Positions 22,299 through 35,672 of a stretch of DNA of 64,000 nucleotides are shown here, piece after piece; position 1 is the stretch's first letter; every line of letters begins with the position of its first letter. The DNA is from Podarcis raffonei. Its lineage: Eukaryota > Chordata > Lepidosauria > Squamata > Lacertidae. The stretch lies in the NCBI RefSeq assembly GCF_027172205.1, contig NC_070605.1:25166304-25230303 (forward strand), written 5' to 3'. Under the pieces are notes generated by a model. The model was not told the origin of the DNA, ran no database searches, and worked only from the letters and a program-made list of their open reading frames with translations. The translations under genes were made by a program, and so were the position numbers.

Positions 22299-23569
22299 GA
22301 GTAAACAATTTAGTCTTTTGCATATCTCAGAAACTCCCAAGAATTATTAGAATCTTTTAGTTAGCTGAAAGTGCTATCTGCCTATATCTGTGCACCCAGT
22401 AAAAGCATGCAATGCTTTCTGTAAAGTCTTCTCTTTCTGTAGAGATTTCCTAAACCTGCAGTGCCAGGATATATACATATGCTGCAAGGGATGCCATATT
22501 TTAAAAATTTGGTCTGAATTTAGTGGTCAGGTAATTTTAAGCATAGTTTAACAAACTTTCCCCCCTATTTACTTCTTTCTGAAAGAGGTCAGCATTCTAG
22601 ACTAAATCACACTAGTAGCTGTAATGTCAAACATGCCCCCTTGATGTTTGCCTCCAAAGGTCATTCTTGAAATAAGTTATTTAAATAAATCTTCTTGTAA
22701 ATAAGAACACTTACTAAAATCTTGTATTAGCTTGATAAGAGATAAACTTCAGTTGATTAATGTGGAATGCAGAGCATCTGGTTTTAATTCTTATTTTTAT
22801 AACAGTATTATAGCATATTGCAAGAGTACAAGTGGGACCTGCAACAAATGGTTGCAGTGCATTACCCAGCCTAAAATGAGAGTTCCTGTTCAGTGTTCAA
22901 GCTGCCCATCCCTTCCAAGCAGGATATTCCACTTCTCGCTATTCCATTTTCCTTTTCCAACTGTCATGCTGCATTCCATGACTACTGAACCCCTAAGGGA
23001 ATTTTACTACTGTAGTGTTGTTATTTTTTAAGAGTCTTTGTATTTCTGAAAACCCAGAGTTCCCCTAAGCATGCTGATTTTCCTCTAGTTTTCCAAAGGC
23101 CTTGCTGCCAGCGCTCCAACTTAAGCTCTATTATGAGAGCACAATATTTCAACACAGTTAGCCTTTTATGTACATGGCAAGACACACACTTGCTAAAGCA
23201 GGAAAAGAAAATCTCACTTGAGCCCTAAAATTACACCCACAGAGTCATTTCCTTTTCTGCATAATTACCGCATGACAATATGAAGTGTCACAGAGGTCTC
23301 CTGTAGGTTGTTCGTTAGCTATTCTAGCTCAGGCAGTAGGATCCTTAAGTTTTAAGATCTATATTAGAAGGAACAAGGGTGTCCAAACAGAGCAGAGGTG
23401 TATTTGGGGTTGCTTCATTGAAGTGAAAACCTGAGGTGGAAGAGTCCACATGTAAGGTGAAGTAGAATGTTGCCAATGTGGCAGTAACTCAGTGACTTAA
23501 GATTTCATCTGTTATGGTCAATTCATATTTTCCTTTTTTTATTTAGTGAAATGTTTAGACCACTAAACA

Positions 23570-23870
23570 TCAAAATATCCAAGCAGTTTACATTGTGCAT
23601 TGCAATAATCCAGTCTTGAGGTATGAAATGCATGAACCACTATAGCTAAATTATCTCTGTCTGGGATCAGTTGTAGCTGATGTACCAGCTGAAGCTGGCA
23701 GATGACACTCTTAGCCACTGTGGTCACTTCCAGTGACAAAAATGAATATAAGAGCATGCCCCAGGCTGCAAACCTTTTCCTTCAGAGGAAATGTGACCCC
23801 ACCCAGAACCAGCAAATCTTCTAGATTTCTTGTGGTGTATTCAGTTCTTACAATGCTGTGAACAACAGCA
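23570..23870 (-). mobile_element. L2-clade LINE ORF2 fragment
   Basis: The minus strand encodes LVHQLQLIPDRDNLAIVVHA then TSRLDYCNA, the late reverse-transcriptase region typical of L2-type elements (VIHALVTSRLDYCNAL). An upstream piece, GGVTFPLKEKV, is in another frame, so it is broken. No ends visible. Confidence 0.7.
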
Positions 23871-23877
23871 GCAGCTA

Positions 23878-23897
23878 TCACCACCACCACCACCACC
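23878..23897. repeat. (CCA)n microsatellite
   Basis: About six to seven CAC/CCA units in a row. Confidence 0.85.
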
Positions 23898-25838
23898 CAC
23901 TCTTCATCAGCAGATCCCAGGATGGGTTACAACAATTTAAAAACAGTTAAAACTGAGGATAACTGAGAGTTTTGTGTGTACCATCTTATGTGACAGAGCT
24001 TCAGAGGTCAGTTTGGCCAGAGCACCCTAAAATGCTCAGGGTGGGTGAAAAGCTGTCTGATAAAAGTTTATTTATATAAAGAAGCTCCTTGCAGGGTCAT
24101 CTGAGATGTCAAAGCAGGCATAATGGCACAGCAGCCTACAGGAGCCTGAACAATTTTTCTGCAGGCTTCTGCTTGGAAACAAGAAAAACCAGTTGCTCAT
24201 AACTTGATTCTCTGAGAAGGGTTGTGCATCAGGCCAAAAGGGATGAGTGTGGTTCCATAGCGGAATGACCTGTTTGAAGCTGAAAACATTTTATTCCCTT
24301 TGCATGCCTGCTTGCTCATCTTTGTGAAAGTCATATATACGTCTAAGGAAAATTCACATAAAACTGTAACCAACAAAACCAATGACTGTAACCAGTGATA
24401 ACTGCTGAGTGTTCTATACTGATTCCTGTTAAATCCAGAAACAATCCTCAGCCAGCTGCACTGGGCTTCCTTCATAATTATACCATTCTGTCTGATCCTC
24501 CCATCCCATTTGATCATTTATTCTAACTTGTGACTCTGGATAACATTTGTCTTCCCAATCCCGAGCTAAAGCAGGACACATGAGAAAGGAAATGTTTTGG
24601 TTTATTTTCAGATATGTTTGCATCTGCATGCTGGTTATTAAGGTACACAAAATGGCTTAACATCCTTGCTCCTCCTTCCACTTTAATAAGCTCATAGCTT
24701 CTCTTAAGTCTCTCAAGCGTCCTGACTGCAGCTATCACCAATGAATGGATGGAAAGTTTTATGGAAGAGATAAGGCTGCAGCTGAGCATTATAAACGAAG
24801 CTGTCAGTTGTAGCATTAGTCCAGAACTTGGAATATCCCAGCTGATTTATCTTATGTATCTTTCAATCCATCCCTTTGTTCTCCAGTTTACATAGCAACC
24901 CAATGTAGCTGGGGGAGGGAAAATTTGAGACACAGAAAGCACCAAATCCAGAGCTATATAGAGGTCACACTCTGGGTGGGTTTCCATGACTTTTAAAAAA
25001 GCCCCTCCCATTGGTTCCATTAGGGTAGGGTGGGGAGATACTAATGCTAGCTCCAGGACCAATGTACTTCCTCCCACTACACGCCCCCCCATTCTGGGGG
25101 CACATCAGGGAAATAGGAGGACAATTTTCTGTCTTGCCCCTCCTTGGCCCCCTTGTTTTCAGAGCAAGATGTCCTTTATGTGGCATCTAGGAGAGGGAGT
25201 TCTGCAAAATCCTGTGATCCTGAATCACTCTCCCAGGATCCATAGGATTGTGCTTATCGGTTTAATTTCTGTCGGTTAAATTAAACCAGTTTGCTTCTAG
25301 TTGCCTCTAATACCCACTAACTGTCACTTTAATACACTGCTCCTTATCAGATCTTTTGTTATGAGTCATTGCTGTATTTCTGTACAAAAACCAGGCCTGA
25401 ATCCCAACTGCAAGGAAAATCTTAAATTACACATTTGACATTTATATGTACCCACTTTGAGGTTTTTTATGGCTGTTTGTATTGTATAGTTAGTAAGAAC
25501 AATATCATAATAAATGATATTTATTAATGCTTCCTTTAAATTTCATTCATGCTTCCAGTAACTTCCAAAATGCTTCATCAGTGCAATCATCTCCTAACTA
25601 TAGACTACCATGCATTCACCCAATTTCATTATTTGCTCTCTTTTTTCCATTCATATGCTGTTATCTTCCCTTTTGCCATCAGCTGCACTATGGTTTTTTC
25701 TGTTGTTATCTAAGGAAGAAAAATAAATTCTCAAATAGCCCATCCAACACTACCCTTTATGAATGCTATTTATTAATGAATACATTGAGTCAGATGGACA
25801 AGTAATATTTGTTCACATGTTGCAGTGCAAATTAACTA

Positions 25839-26064
25839 CAGTGGTAACTTGGGTTACATACGCTTCAGGTTACAGACTCCGCTAACCCAGAAATAGTACC
25901 TCGGGTTAAGAACTTTGCTTCAGGGTGAGAACAGAAATCGTGCTCCGGCGGCGCAGCCGCAGTAGGAGGCCCCATTAGCTAAAGTGATGCTTCAGGTTAA
26001 GAACAGTTTCAGGTTAAGAACAGACCTCCGGAATGAATTAAGTACTTAACCCGAGGTACCACTG
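25839..26064 (+). mobile_element. Tigger/mariner-like MITE, family A copy 2
   Basis: Ends CAGTGGTAACTTGGGTTA and TAACCCGAGGTACCACTG, flanked by TA. Highly similar throughout to copies at 10470, 34159 and 45625. Confidence 0.85.
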
Positions 26065-28350
26065 TACTTGCCAATTGGCATCTCTCTGTAGTGATTTTTT
26101 TTGGGGGGGGGTTGTTCCTTTTTCGAGTTAGTGCTACTGTAAGCTGCTATCCTGAAACAACATTTCTTACACTTTCTTATGCTTTACCAAGTTTGTTTCT
26201 TGTTACCTAGTGGCCATTGGAGACGTTTCCATTGCTGAGCAAAGCTAAATACTAATATCATTGCATTGATGCCAGTTGATGTAACTGGTCATTACCCACT
26301 TTTAACACCCAGTCTCTTTCCTGTATATAGTATGGATTAGCAAGTACCGGTACTTCCCAGTTCTGTAACCTGTGGTTATTCATACCTAGACTATGTGATT
26401 ATTCATTACTGTTTATTCATGTCTATGTTGTTGCTTCATAATGGAGATTATGTTAATTCCAAATTGTTATTTCAATGTTACTTTTTTAAAAAAATAAATA
26501 AATCACATTTTGCTAACTTTCTTCAAAACATTAGAAATCATTTCCTATCAATATAGACCAGTAGTATGTCTTGCTTTAATGTAACTTCTATGTGAGAGGT
26601 GGCTAACCATCTTCGGCTGATGGCTGCATTGCCAAACAGCCACCCCATCAAGGGTCACATGCCAATGGTCGTCATGGCCAGTGTATGCACATGTGTGTGC
26701 ATACAGACCATGCACACATACATTCACCACATATGCATTCACACAGGACTTTGTCTCTATTCCCCGCTCTCTCATAAACACACCACACATAGTAATAGGT
26801 TGAATACAACCTATGCGTGTGACTAAGAAGAACGTTCCATCAGTGCAAGCATGACTGCTTGCCCAATAGAATGACCCCACCATACTGTTCTGGGGATTCT
26901 TCCGACCTTCTAGAGCAGATTAGGGAGGATGTCCCATTGCATTAGAGGGAATCCTTGCACTGGCTTCTCTTAGTGTGCGGAATTCCTTTAATATGACTCA
27001 TACACTCAGACATGCATGCAGACACACACCACCAGAATTTGCAGCCCTCAGCTAAAGTGTCCCACAAATGGCAAAGCCTCCTGCGATCTGACATCTCATA
27101 AGTTAATCTCCTCTATAGCTTCAGTCGGAGGAGCTACCAGCAGCAAAGTGCTGCATGCTGCCTCATGCTCTACAATAGGTGAGATAGTAGTAGTAGGATT
27201 GCACTTGTTTACACTACTAGCCATGCCAGCAGCCTCAGAACCAGGGAGAAGGGGAAATGTTCAGTTGTGTATTCACTGCTTCTGCCTGCAACAGTGAAGG
27301 TGCACTTGGGTTGGGTGGAGGAGAAATGAAATTGTCAATGCTGCAGCTTGCAGTTACAGCACCTCTTGCATGTACCTCGTCCCTGGGGGCAGCTGCCAGT
27401 ATGATGTACATACCTCATGATGACCAAACATAATACTGGTAATAATAGGGATAGGACTATGGTGATGACGACAGTAACATGATGAAAATGATTGTTAAAT
27501 ATATATGGTGTGATGCTTTGCTGCCTATAACAGTGAATGTTTGTGGGCACACAATAGCACTCAGGCAGGCACTAAGAAAGAATGAATTTAATAATACTAG
27601 TAATAATAAGAGTACTAAATAAGGCAGACTATGCTTGGCTTCCAATACAAAATTACTTAGGTTTGATGAAGGGGTGTGTTGGATAACAGCTACAGCACAT
27701 ACAGAAAGAGGCACTAAGAAATAACTAGTTTAATAATAATAACCACTTTATACTTACTTGTATAAAATATCACCAGGACTACACACATATAGTGAACTAA
27801 AAGCAAACTATTTTGCTTAGGAAAAGAGAGGATCCATGGACTTGCCTAGTAATAAGAATAAGCAAGCAATCAGCAACACTTACATTCAAATTCAGTCACA
27901 ATGGAACTCCCTCCTTCTCCTCACACTGGTGTTCCCATTATATGAAAAAAATAATTGCACTTTTGTCAGACACAAAGCAGCATATATATTTTTTAAAGAC
28001 GGAGTCCATAAGGTCCTTAGGATGGGATCCGTACTTTAACCCAGGGCATCTCATGCAGATCCCACATGGAGAACCCCCAAATCCCTCTGAGGCAACCTGC
28101 CCCAGTTCAAGATTCATTTGAATCTTGCTCCTGAAATCTTTATAATCTTTGCAAGACTAGACATGACTAGGTGTTGGATTGTCAAGTTGCTAAATCACAA
28201 TTCATACCTCTTTCAAGATAAGATCCCTTTGAACAATTCTTTCTAACATCACTGCAATAGATCTGCTAGTGCGGGCAGCTCCTAAATGTTGACTATTTCC
28301 TGATTTAGGCAATTAACTTGAAATATGAAAGCATGATACAAAGTGTATCT
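26065..28350. other. Intergenic, unclassified
   Basis: CA/TG-rich patches near 26690-26790 and a similar GGCACTAAGAAA phrase twice near 27570 and 27708, each followed by TAATAATA. No exon or named repeat seen. Confidence 0.35.
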
Positions 28351-28504
28351 TATTTATATGTTCATTCAGAGCTATCTGTTTATCTTATATGTTCTATTTC
28401 ATAGAAGAAACCTTTGGTAATTATGTGCAAAAAATTACCAAAGGTTTCTTCTATGAAATAGAACATATAAGATAAACAGATAGCACTGAATGAACATATA
28501 AATA
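28351..28504. repeat. Near-perfect inverted duplication: two 72-base arms, 10-base loop
   Basis: Left arm 28351-28422 and right arm 28433-28504 are reverse complements with one mismatch; the loop is ATGTGCAAAA. There are no transposon-like termini or target duplication. This is a snap-back palindrome, either a template-switch mutation or an assembly or cloning artefact. Confidence 0.95.
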
Positions 28505-29055
28505 GCCCTGTTTAAAATTGTCACAGCCATAGGAGCCACAGCGATAGGAGCCAACTGCTAGGGCCAACAATACATTATTTGAGGGGGCAGTGCCATTGAA
28601 ATTGTATGCATGCACCGCATCATGTGATTTATTATGGGAGGCTGGGCTTATCTGCCGCTCCTATATTTTATTCAAGTTCACAGCCATATTGTTGCATCTC
28701 AGAGGAGTGGCAGGGCAGGCAAGCCCAATAATATTAGTGAAGTCTAGTGATAAAGTCCAGTCCAGTCAGCGACTGCTTGCTGGTCAAGATAATTCCCTTT
28801 GGGCACTGTTGGCTAGAGAGCTGTTGCCTCAACAGTATACTGAGGTCTTGTGAAGATTGGTTGGCTAGATACTTCCTATTACCCTTCCCCACCCCTTTGT
28901 TGAGGAGCTGCCTATTCCTTTAAAATGCAGTAACCCTGCTCTCTAACCAGGGTTAGATCAAGGATATATTGGTGCATCAACAGCCTATAAAGCACTGCCA
29001 ACTCCATCTTAACATGGAGCTGCAATCTTGTTTGCACTCATCAACTTATTTTACT
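28505..29055. other. Intergenic, unclassified
   Basis: No recognised gene or repeat before the L2 fragment. Confidence 0.35.
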
Positions 29056-29355
29056 ATTAAAATTATTCAGCCCAGACACTGAGATCCAGCACCAAGAGCA
29101 TTCTGGTGGTTCCCACACTGAGAAGTGAAGCTACAGGGAACTAGGCGGAGGGCCTTCTTGGTAGTGGCACCCTCCCTGTGGAATACCCTCCCTTCAAATG
29201 TCAAGGAGATGAGTAATTACATAACATTTAGGAAACACCTGAAGAAAGCTTTTTAAGGTTTAATGCTTTATTATGTTTTTATATATGCTGGAAGCTGCCC
29301 AGAGTGGCTGGGGCAACCCAGTCAGATGGGTGTGGTACAAATCAACAACAACAAA
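29056..29355 (+). mobile_element. L2-clade LINE 3' end
   Basis: Starts in the ORF2 C-terminal region (CCCAGACACTGAGATCCAGC), passes GGAATACCCTCCCTTCAAAT, and ends with GGAAGCTGCCCAGAGTGGCT, GGGGCAACCCAGTCAGATGG and an ACAAC-type tail. The layout matches 43855-44336. The coding part has decayed. Confidence 0.75.
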
Positions 29356-30317
29356 AATATGGGAATTTGAACTGGTTTGGGACAAACAGGGAGGGCTGTT
29401 TACCTTCATATCCCAATAACTTGGAGCATTTGGCTGGCCATTACATCAAGAAGTTTTGCTCCAGCATGGCTATCATGCTATGATATGTTATGTAACTACA
29501 ATTTCATGTTTAACATGCTTTCAATATGAAATTCTCCAAATGCATTTAAATAATGTTTTTTAATTGAATGAAGGCCTTTCAAGGTCTTTGCTTGGAGAGT
29601 AGTCGTATTTTATTGCAACTGAAGGGTTTCCTTTTCTTGGCAATTTGTGTCTCCCTGGTTAAATATTACTAGATAAGTAAATGTTTCCATTTTCAGATTT
29701 GCTTCATAGTATACTTTTGTACTCAAGATCCGTGTACTTTAGGGATCACAGAACCTTGGGACTACAAAAAAAAAAAACCCAGCACACAAATAAAGTGTAA
29801 CCTTAGTTGGACAGACTGATGTTAACCAACTTTTCTATTCTAAATACAAGAAAGAGACTAGGCAAACAATCAGAGGACTTGATAGCTGCAGTCCTCAGTC
29901 TTTTCAGATCCAGGAGCCATCTTTAACCTAAACATTCCTTAATTTTTTACCATTTATTTGTACAATGGTAGTACTGCTGTTGCAATTCATCAGTTCAAAA
30001 TGAATGGTTTAGAGTATGATAATGTTCAGACAGAATTTAACCAAACTCTAAACTCCACTGATCTTTCCAAATACTAAACTTTGTAGTATGTTCAACTCTT
30101 AGCTTTCAGAATGAGACAATTTGACTTGTATTTCAGTTATAATGTACTCACATGGATAATTTATTACATTTCTGGAACTTTGTATCAGAAATCCAGACTA
30201 TTATAAGGGGCCCTTGGGAATTATACTTTATGTCTGCAAAGTGTTATTATAAGCCACAATAAGATTAGGCTTGGAATAGTGAAAACACATGAGAATATAA
30301 CATCCTCATATTGATAT
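29356..30317. other. Intergenic, nothing recognised
   Basis: Mixed AT-rich sequence with a short A run at about 29766. No exon or repeat recognised. Confidence 0.35.
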
Positions 30318-30760
30318 TGTTGCATGCCACCCCGATCTCTGAGTGGTGTGAGATCTCAGGGGTCCCAGGCTCTTGCCCAAGGTTTTGTTGTCTTTGGAAT
30401 GAGGCACAGCAGAGAGTGTGGTGTCTTTATGATATATGGTTTATTTACACATATACACAACCTGAAGCTATGATGGAGGGGTTCACAGGGTCTTGCTTCC
30501 CTCAAAGCCACAGCCTCGGATTCAAACAGAAATCAAACATCGCTCTGACTCTCTGGCTTCCCAGGCTGCTGCTTCCAGCTTCTATCTCACATCACTCAAC
30601 TCTCCACTCTAGTGTTTCTCTTTCTAACTACCAGCCAGTTGAGGGAGGGGGCCCACACATTTGTCCTCTAGTGCTGAGCCACTCCCTTTGTTCCCTTAAG
30701 GGCCCGTTTCCTAGGCTACCATCCCACCAGGAATTGAAATCCTTGCTTACATTTTAAGAC
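30318..30760 (-). mobile_element. Possible solo LTR, antisense (fossil)
   Basis: On the minus strand the segment carries an AATAAA at 30445-30440 followed by a U5-like stretch ending GGCATGCAACA, and is GC-rich in the manner of a retroviral LTR. The far end and the target duplication are not resolved and no viral genes flank it. It could instead be an unrelated repeat. Confidence 0.4.
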
Positions 30761-33331
30761 TTGCTGGATCCATATCATAAAGAACAAATACATGTTCCTG
30801 TTTCAAGATAGATATCTGTCTTAGGATGTACTTCCAACAATATTTTCAAACAAAAGGGCTTCCAGTTGGGGCAGTATGCCCTATTTCCCTTCCTTGCTGG
30901 CCTTCTAGGTGCCTTTTATTTTCATTAGGTATAAAATTAGATTTTAAATACCAGGGTGGAGGAAAAAGAGATCTGTCTCTTGTAATGTGTGCAACCTTTG
31001 CCCTTCTGTCCTCCTTGCACCCTGCCTGCTTCATCCTTGTGTTATGTCTTGTCAAATCCAGTTTGTGTAGCTTTCAGATGGGATTACATTCAGTAATTAC
31101 TCTTCCTTAAAGAAATACTTTGAGAATTGCAAGGATTTTCTTTACAACAAGATATTATTGTCAGTCAATGAAATAAAGATATAAAAGATACACAACAACA
31201 GAAGAATAAATAAGGAAAATTTCAAACCAAAAGGATGATTAAGAAAAAGTTTCAAAAACCATTATAGTTTTCCACCTAGTCATATAAAATTGAAGATTAT
31301 ATCACTGCTAGAAACTATGTTTCTACACGACAGGTCTTAAACCTATACTCACACACATCATTTTAAGTATAAATAAAATATCTTCCAGTCAATATGACTG
31401 TTAATATTCTTGCAGCTGTTGCTGTAAGTTCTGTATACTTCATATGGCGTATCACTTACTGTAGACAAACATAAGCCACAGCAGCAAATATCTGGGATAA
31501 CTATTTAGTATTAATAGTTCATTCATCTTGGGAAACATGAAAATTATACTGAATGAAAACACTCTATAATAAAATTATGGTGGACACAATCCAGTCAAAA
31601 AAGTTTTAAAAATTATTTAGTGGTACACAAATGTTTACTGACTTTGCTTGGATCATGTTCGTTATGTGTGACATATATACATATATCTTTCTATACAGCA
31701 AAGATTATAAAGTCTATAGAATCCTTATGATTCAATAACCTACATGGATGTCACTTCAGTATTGGAAATTAACATACAAGCTGCAACTATTTTGTTGCAT
31801 GTACAGGTAGTAGAAAGCAGCAGCCGGCTGTAGCTTCCCTATGTTTGCAGACTCAGCAAGTAAGCATTTATACTCATCACATCTGAAAGAGTTCCTAGAG
31901 TCTGGACTCAGAAGTGAAGAAAGATATAGCATTCTTTCCATGAAAGACATCCAAGCACAAGACATGCTAAATGACAAGAAAGCTTACAATTGCACTCTCT
32001 TCAGTTCTTTCTTACATGAATGACTGGCCTATGAAAATAAGTTCTATCATCCATCTAATAGTCATAAGGGAAGGGGAGATGGGTGCATTACTGAGTAGAG
32101 CAGAAGTCTAGCAACCTGGGTGGGGATATTTCTGAGATGTCAACACCTTGCATAATCCTCATGGCTTTAATTCTGTGTAATGGAGTTGGGATAGATTCTG
32201 AACCTTTCACATGCTTCCTTAGAAGTTTAGTGTGAAGCTCAGAATCTGCTTTCAGTAAAGCTGTGGCTTAAGAATTGTAATGTTAATGTAAACTCTTTTG
32301 GAGCAGTTGTTAAGGAGCCAGTAGAAGTGCTGTTTAGGCTTTTCATGACTAATCTCCTAAATGCTGCTGAAGATTATGTATCCTCCTTAGTAAATAATAT
32401 ATATATACACACGACACAAAACTTTTAAGTAACAACTGTCAGATTAGTTGGCTTTAGTATGCTATCAAGCCCTTGAGGGGAAAAGGTTGCAAAAGCTCTA
32501 CAAAGCTATAAACTACACAGTATACTGAGGGTTCCTTTTCCTGTCTCTTTAAAGAGCTTCAGATCCCTAATAGAGCCCCAATGTGCAGGTATTTTCTCTC
32601 AATCTTCTTACCACAGCAAGGGAGGAAGTTATGAATACGAAACAGCTGCTTAGTTTTCAAAGAAGAGTTCAATCTCTATATCTGTTAATTATGCACCTCT
32701 GTTTTATGTAGTGTGCCATCTGCTGACTGCAAAGATAATAGTTTAGTTTCCTACTGCCTCTACTACTGCTCTCATTAATTATAAGCATATTCTGAGTACT
32801 GTTCACCTGCCAAATTGACCCACAATCTTACCTTGCTGTTTCTACTTTAAACTATGAATTATATTTATATAATTCAAACAAGGATTAACTACATCTTTTT
32901 ATCTGTCTTTTTTTAAAAGCTGGTTTGGAATAAGCCAGTAATCAGCTTCAGCTTTGGGGCTTATACATAATGGCCACTGAATGTTCAAAATTCAGTCGAG
33001 ATAGTCACATTCCCTGAAACAGGTTGATTTTATTATGCATATTGACAAGAAAATGTATTTGAAAAATATCTCAATTTTTCTATTTGGAGAACATGCATAA
33101 GAAAAAACGATATTTGTTTTTCACTAATATATGTATTTGTATGCGCACGTTCCCATTTTGTATACTTTTTTGTTGAAATGCACTGCAAAATTTTTAGTGA
33201 AGGTTTTGAAGATAGTTCCATTTCAGTTCGCACACTGTATTGTTATAGGAAGTGCTATTTAGGTATGTTCACATTAAAATGTGAACTGAACCAAATTTCT
33301 CCTCCATTCCTACTGGAGTGACTTTAATTTC
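30761..33331. other. Repeat-poor intergenic block
   Basis: About 2.5 kb without any SINE, MITE or LINE that I recognise, unlike its surroundings. It contains homeodomain-like TAATTA motifs and AT-rich runs, but no exon. As it lies between GJB6 and CRYL1 it is a reasonable place to look for conserved regulatory elements. Confidence 0.4.
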
Positions 33332-33560
33332 TTAGAATCATAGCATTGTAGAGTGGGAAGGGGTCCCAAGGGTCATCTAGTCCAACCCTTTGAAATGAAG
33401 AAATCTCAACTAAAGCATCCATAACAGATGGCTATCCAACCTATGTTTAAAACCCTCTAAGGAAGGAGAGTCCACCACCTCCTGAGTGAGCTCCACTGTC
33501 AAACAGCTCTTCCTGATGTTTAGCCGGAATCTCCTTTCTTGTAACTGCTTTGTCCTAGTC
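33332..33560 (-). mobile_element. CR1 LINE 3' fragment
   Basis: AGAATCATAGCATTGTAGAG, then GGGTCATCTAGTCCAACCC, AGGAGAGTCCACCACCTCC and AACAGCTCTTCCTGATGTTT is the antisense CR1 3' region familiar from birds and reptiles. Confidence 0.8.
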
Positions 33561-34158
33561 ATGTAATGATTCCTCGCCCGCACTGATGGACCTGTTCAAA
33601 TAAAACATCCCTCCCCCAGATTCTATCCAAATTAAGGGAGGATTGAGAGTGGATCTTGGGTTTGCAGGTTTTTCTTTCCTGCTCCTCCCTTTCCCACACT
33701 TCATCCACCCAGGAAGAAGTTGCCAGGGAAATGGGTGGATCTTGCATTTCTTTGAATGAAAGAGCTCCCTGATCCTGCAAGTGGGAACTTTCATTCACAG
33801 CACACCCTGTCCAGTTAGTATTCCAACTCTATTCCAACTCATTAGAATTCTATGATTTTTGTGACTGAAACTCTGGCGGACTCTGAGAGTCTTACTCTGT
33901 ATGAGGCAGTTTTTTATGTTCCAAAAACTATGGTGCCAGAGAAGGCTTTAAATTGAGAGCAGAACCAACATGTGGACAGAATGTAGTTCTTGAGCAAGGA
34001 AATGCAGAAGTGAGAGCTACTGTTCACCTCCAGGTGTTGCATTGTTTTGTACTTTCCCTGTCATTGTTTATACACACAAACACACACTGCTTGATTGTAA
34101 TAAAACCTCTTAAATGGTTTACTAAAAATATTAAAATTATCAGCAGTAAAAACAGTTA
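33561..34158. other. Intergenic, unclassified
   Basis: A GA/CT-rich segment at about 33600-33790 and AT-rich sequence after it. No gene recognised. Confidence 0.3.
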
Positions 34159-34402
34159 CAGTGGTATACCTCGGGTTACATTCGCTTCAGGTTACATACG
34201 CTTCAGGTTACAGACTCCGCTAACCCAGAAATAGTGCTTCAGGTTAAGAACTTTGCTTCAGGATAAGAACAGAAATTGTGCTCCGGCAGCGCAACAGCAG
34301 CTGGAGGCCCCATTAGCTAAAGTGGTGCTTCAGGTTAAGAACAGTTTCAGGTTAAGTACGGACCTCCGGAACGGATTAAGTACTTAACCCGAGGTACCAC
34401 TG
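34159..34402 (+). mobile_element. Tigger/mariner-like MITE, family A copy 3
   Basis: CAGTGGTATACCTCGGGTTA to TAACCCGAGGTACCACTG, TA on both sides. It has an extra tandem copy of the 18-base ACATACGCTTCAGGTT-type phrase near its start, so it is slightly longer than copies 1 and 2. Confidence 0.85.
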
Positions 34403-34522
34403 TAGTTGTGCTCTTTAGCTTACACAAATCAAGTAAGGTAATAAATAAATAAAACAGACCAAGAAAGGACCAGTTATGTATGCATAGCCCCAGAAACTCA
34501 AACATCAAATCATTCCTGGAAA

Positions 34523-34672
34523 TAAAGGGACAGTTAAGTCCAGTTGCAAACGACTCTGGGGTTGCGGCGCTCATCTCGCTTTACAGGCCGAGGGAGCTGG
34601 TGTTTGTCCGCTCCACAGAGTTTTTCTGGGTCATGTGGCCAGTAAGCCGCTTCTGGCGCAACGGAACACCGA
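34523..34672 (-). mobile_element. Sauria SINE copy 2, partial
   Basis: Only the tail half is present: GTTAAGTCCAGTTGCAAACG, GCGCTCATCTCGCTTTACAG and GTCATGTGGCCAG, antisense. The tRNA-like head is missing. Confidence 0.8.
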
Positions 34673-35204
34673 ATACTGACCATCATTTCAATGTACCATA
34701 TTTATTCTTATCAAGCTAAAGCAAACCTTAAAAATATTATAGTTCTTCTGAATAATTATTTCACAAATAAAGTACTGTAGTGGAATCTGAAATCCAGTTT
34801 TATTAATGAAATCAAATACTGTAAGTTATTTCACACAGTTATTTTGCGGGGATTTTTTTCCTAGTCTGCGTCTGCATTGGATTTAAAGTAGTTTCAATTG
34901 CTTTTATAAAAATGAAATCTATTTACATGCATTTTACTGTTGCTATTTTATTGTTAAGTTGCTTTAAGATTGTTCATAGGAAGTGATTCACAAAATAGAA
35001 ATAAATAAAAATTATATCCTATTTAGCCATGCTTGCCAATTCTAGAATATGAATTTTAACTTACTGGCTTTTGGACTTAAATATTACATTGGGGGGGATA
35101 TTACATTTGGAAAATACTCAGAACTGGTAAAAATTAATAGGATTTATAATCCTGTCTTTATATTAACATACTGTATATAATAATACTTAGCCTGATATAA
35201 ATTA
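34673..35204. other. Intergenic, possible LINE tail
   Basis: About 34925-35010 ends GTTGCTTTAAGATTGTTCAT... AAATAGAAATAAATAAA, resembling a LINE 3' tail. Otherwise nothing recognised. Confidence 0.35.
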
Positions 35205-35413
35205 CAGTGGTACCTTGGTTTGCAACTGCTTTGGATTACAACCGTTTTGGATTACAACTACATCAAATCCAGAAGTATGTGTCCCTTTTTTTGGATTACA
35301 ACCCATTTTTGCGGGGAGGCCCCATTGGCGAAAGCACGCCTTGGGTTACAACCTGTTTTGGTTTACAATCAGACCTCTGGAACGGATTGTGGTTGTAAAC
35401 CAAGGTTCCACTG
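35205..35413 (+). mobile_element. Tigger/mariner-like MITE, family B
   Basis: Ends CAGTGGTACCTTGGTTTGCA and GTAAACCAAGGTTCCACTG, flanked by TA. The inside repeats TTGGATTACAAC rather than the family A phrase, so it is a related but distinct subfamily. Confidence 0.82.
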
Positions 35414-35672
35414 TATATGCTTCTTTATCTGGTTTTTAATGTCCTTGCAATTATGTTCCTGTAATAAATGTGTATTTTGGTTAAATTATGGAAGTTCTGA
35501 CTTGTTGTGTAGTCATTGTCATTGGGCTTAAAATATTAGAGCAGAACTTTCAGGGAGTAGGCTGGGAGAAGCTGGACATCACTATGTCAAAGGAGGAAGA
35601 GAGGTGTTTTGTTTCTTGCCAAATCTCCGAAGACTCCTGGTGATGTATTTAGTAGCTGCTATTTTATAATAA

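Larger units (their letters stand above)
22299..25838. other. Intergenic, mostly unclassified
   Basis: Contains the antisense L2 fragment at 23570-23870 and a CCA microsatellite at 23878-23897. About 24890-25250 is GC-richer and unidentified. No host exon seen. Confidence 0.4.
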
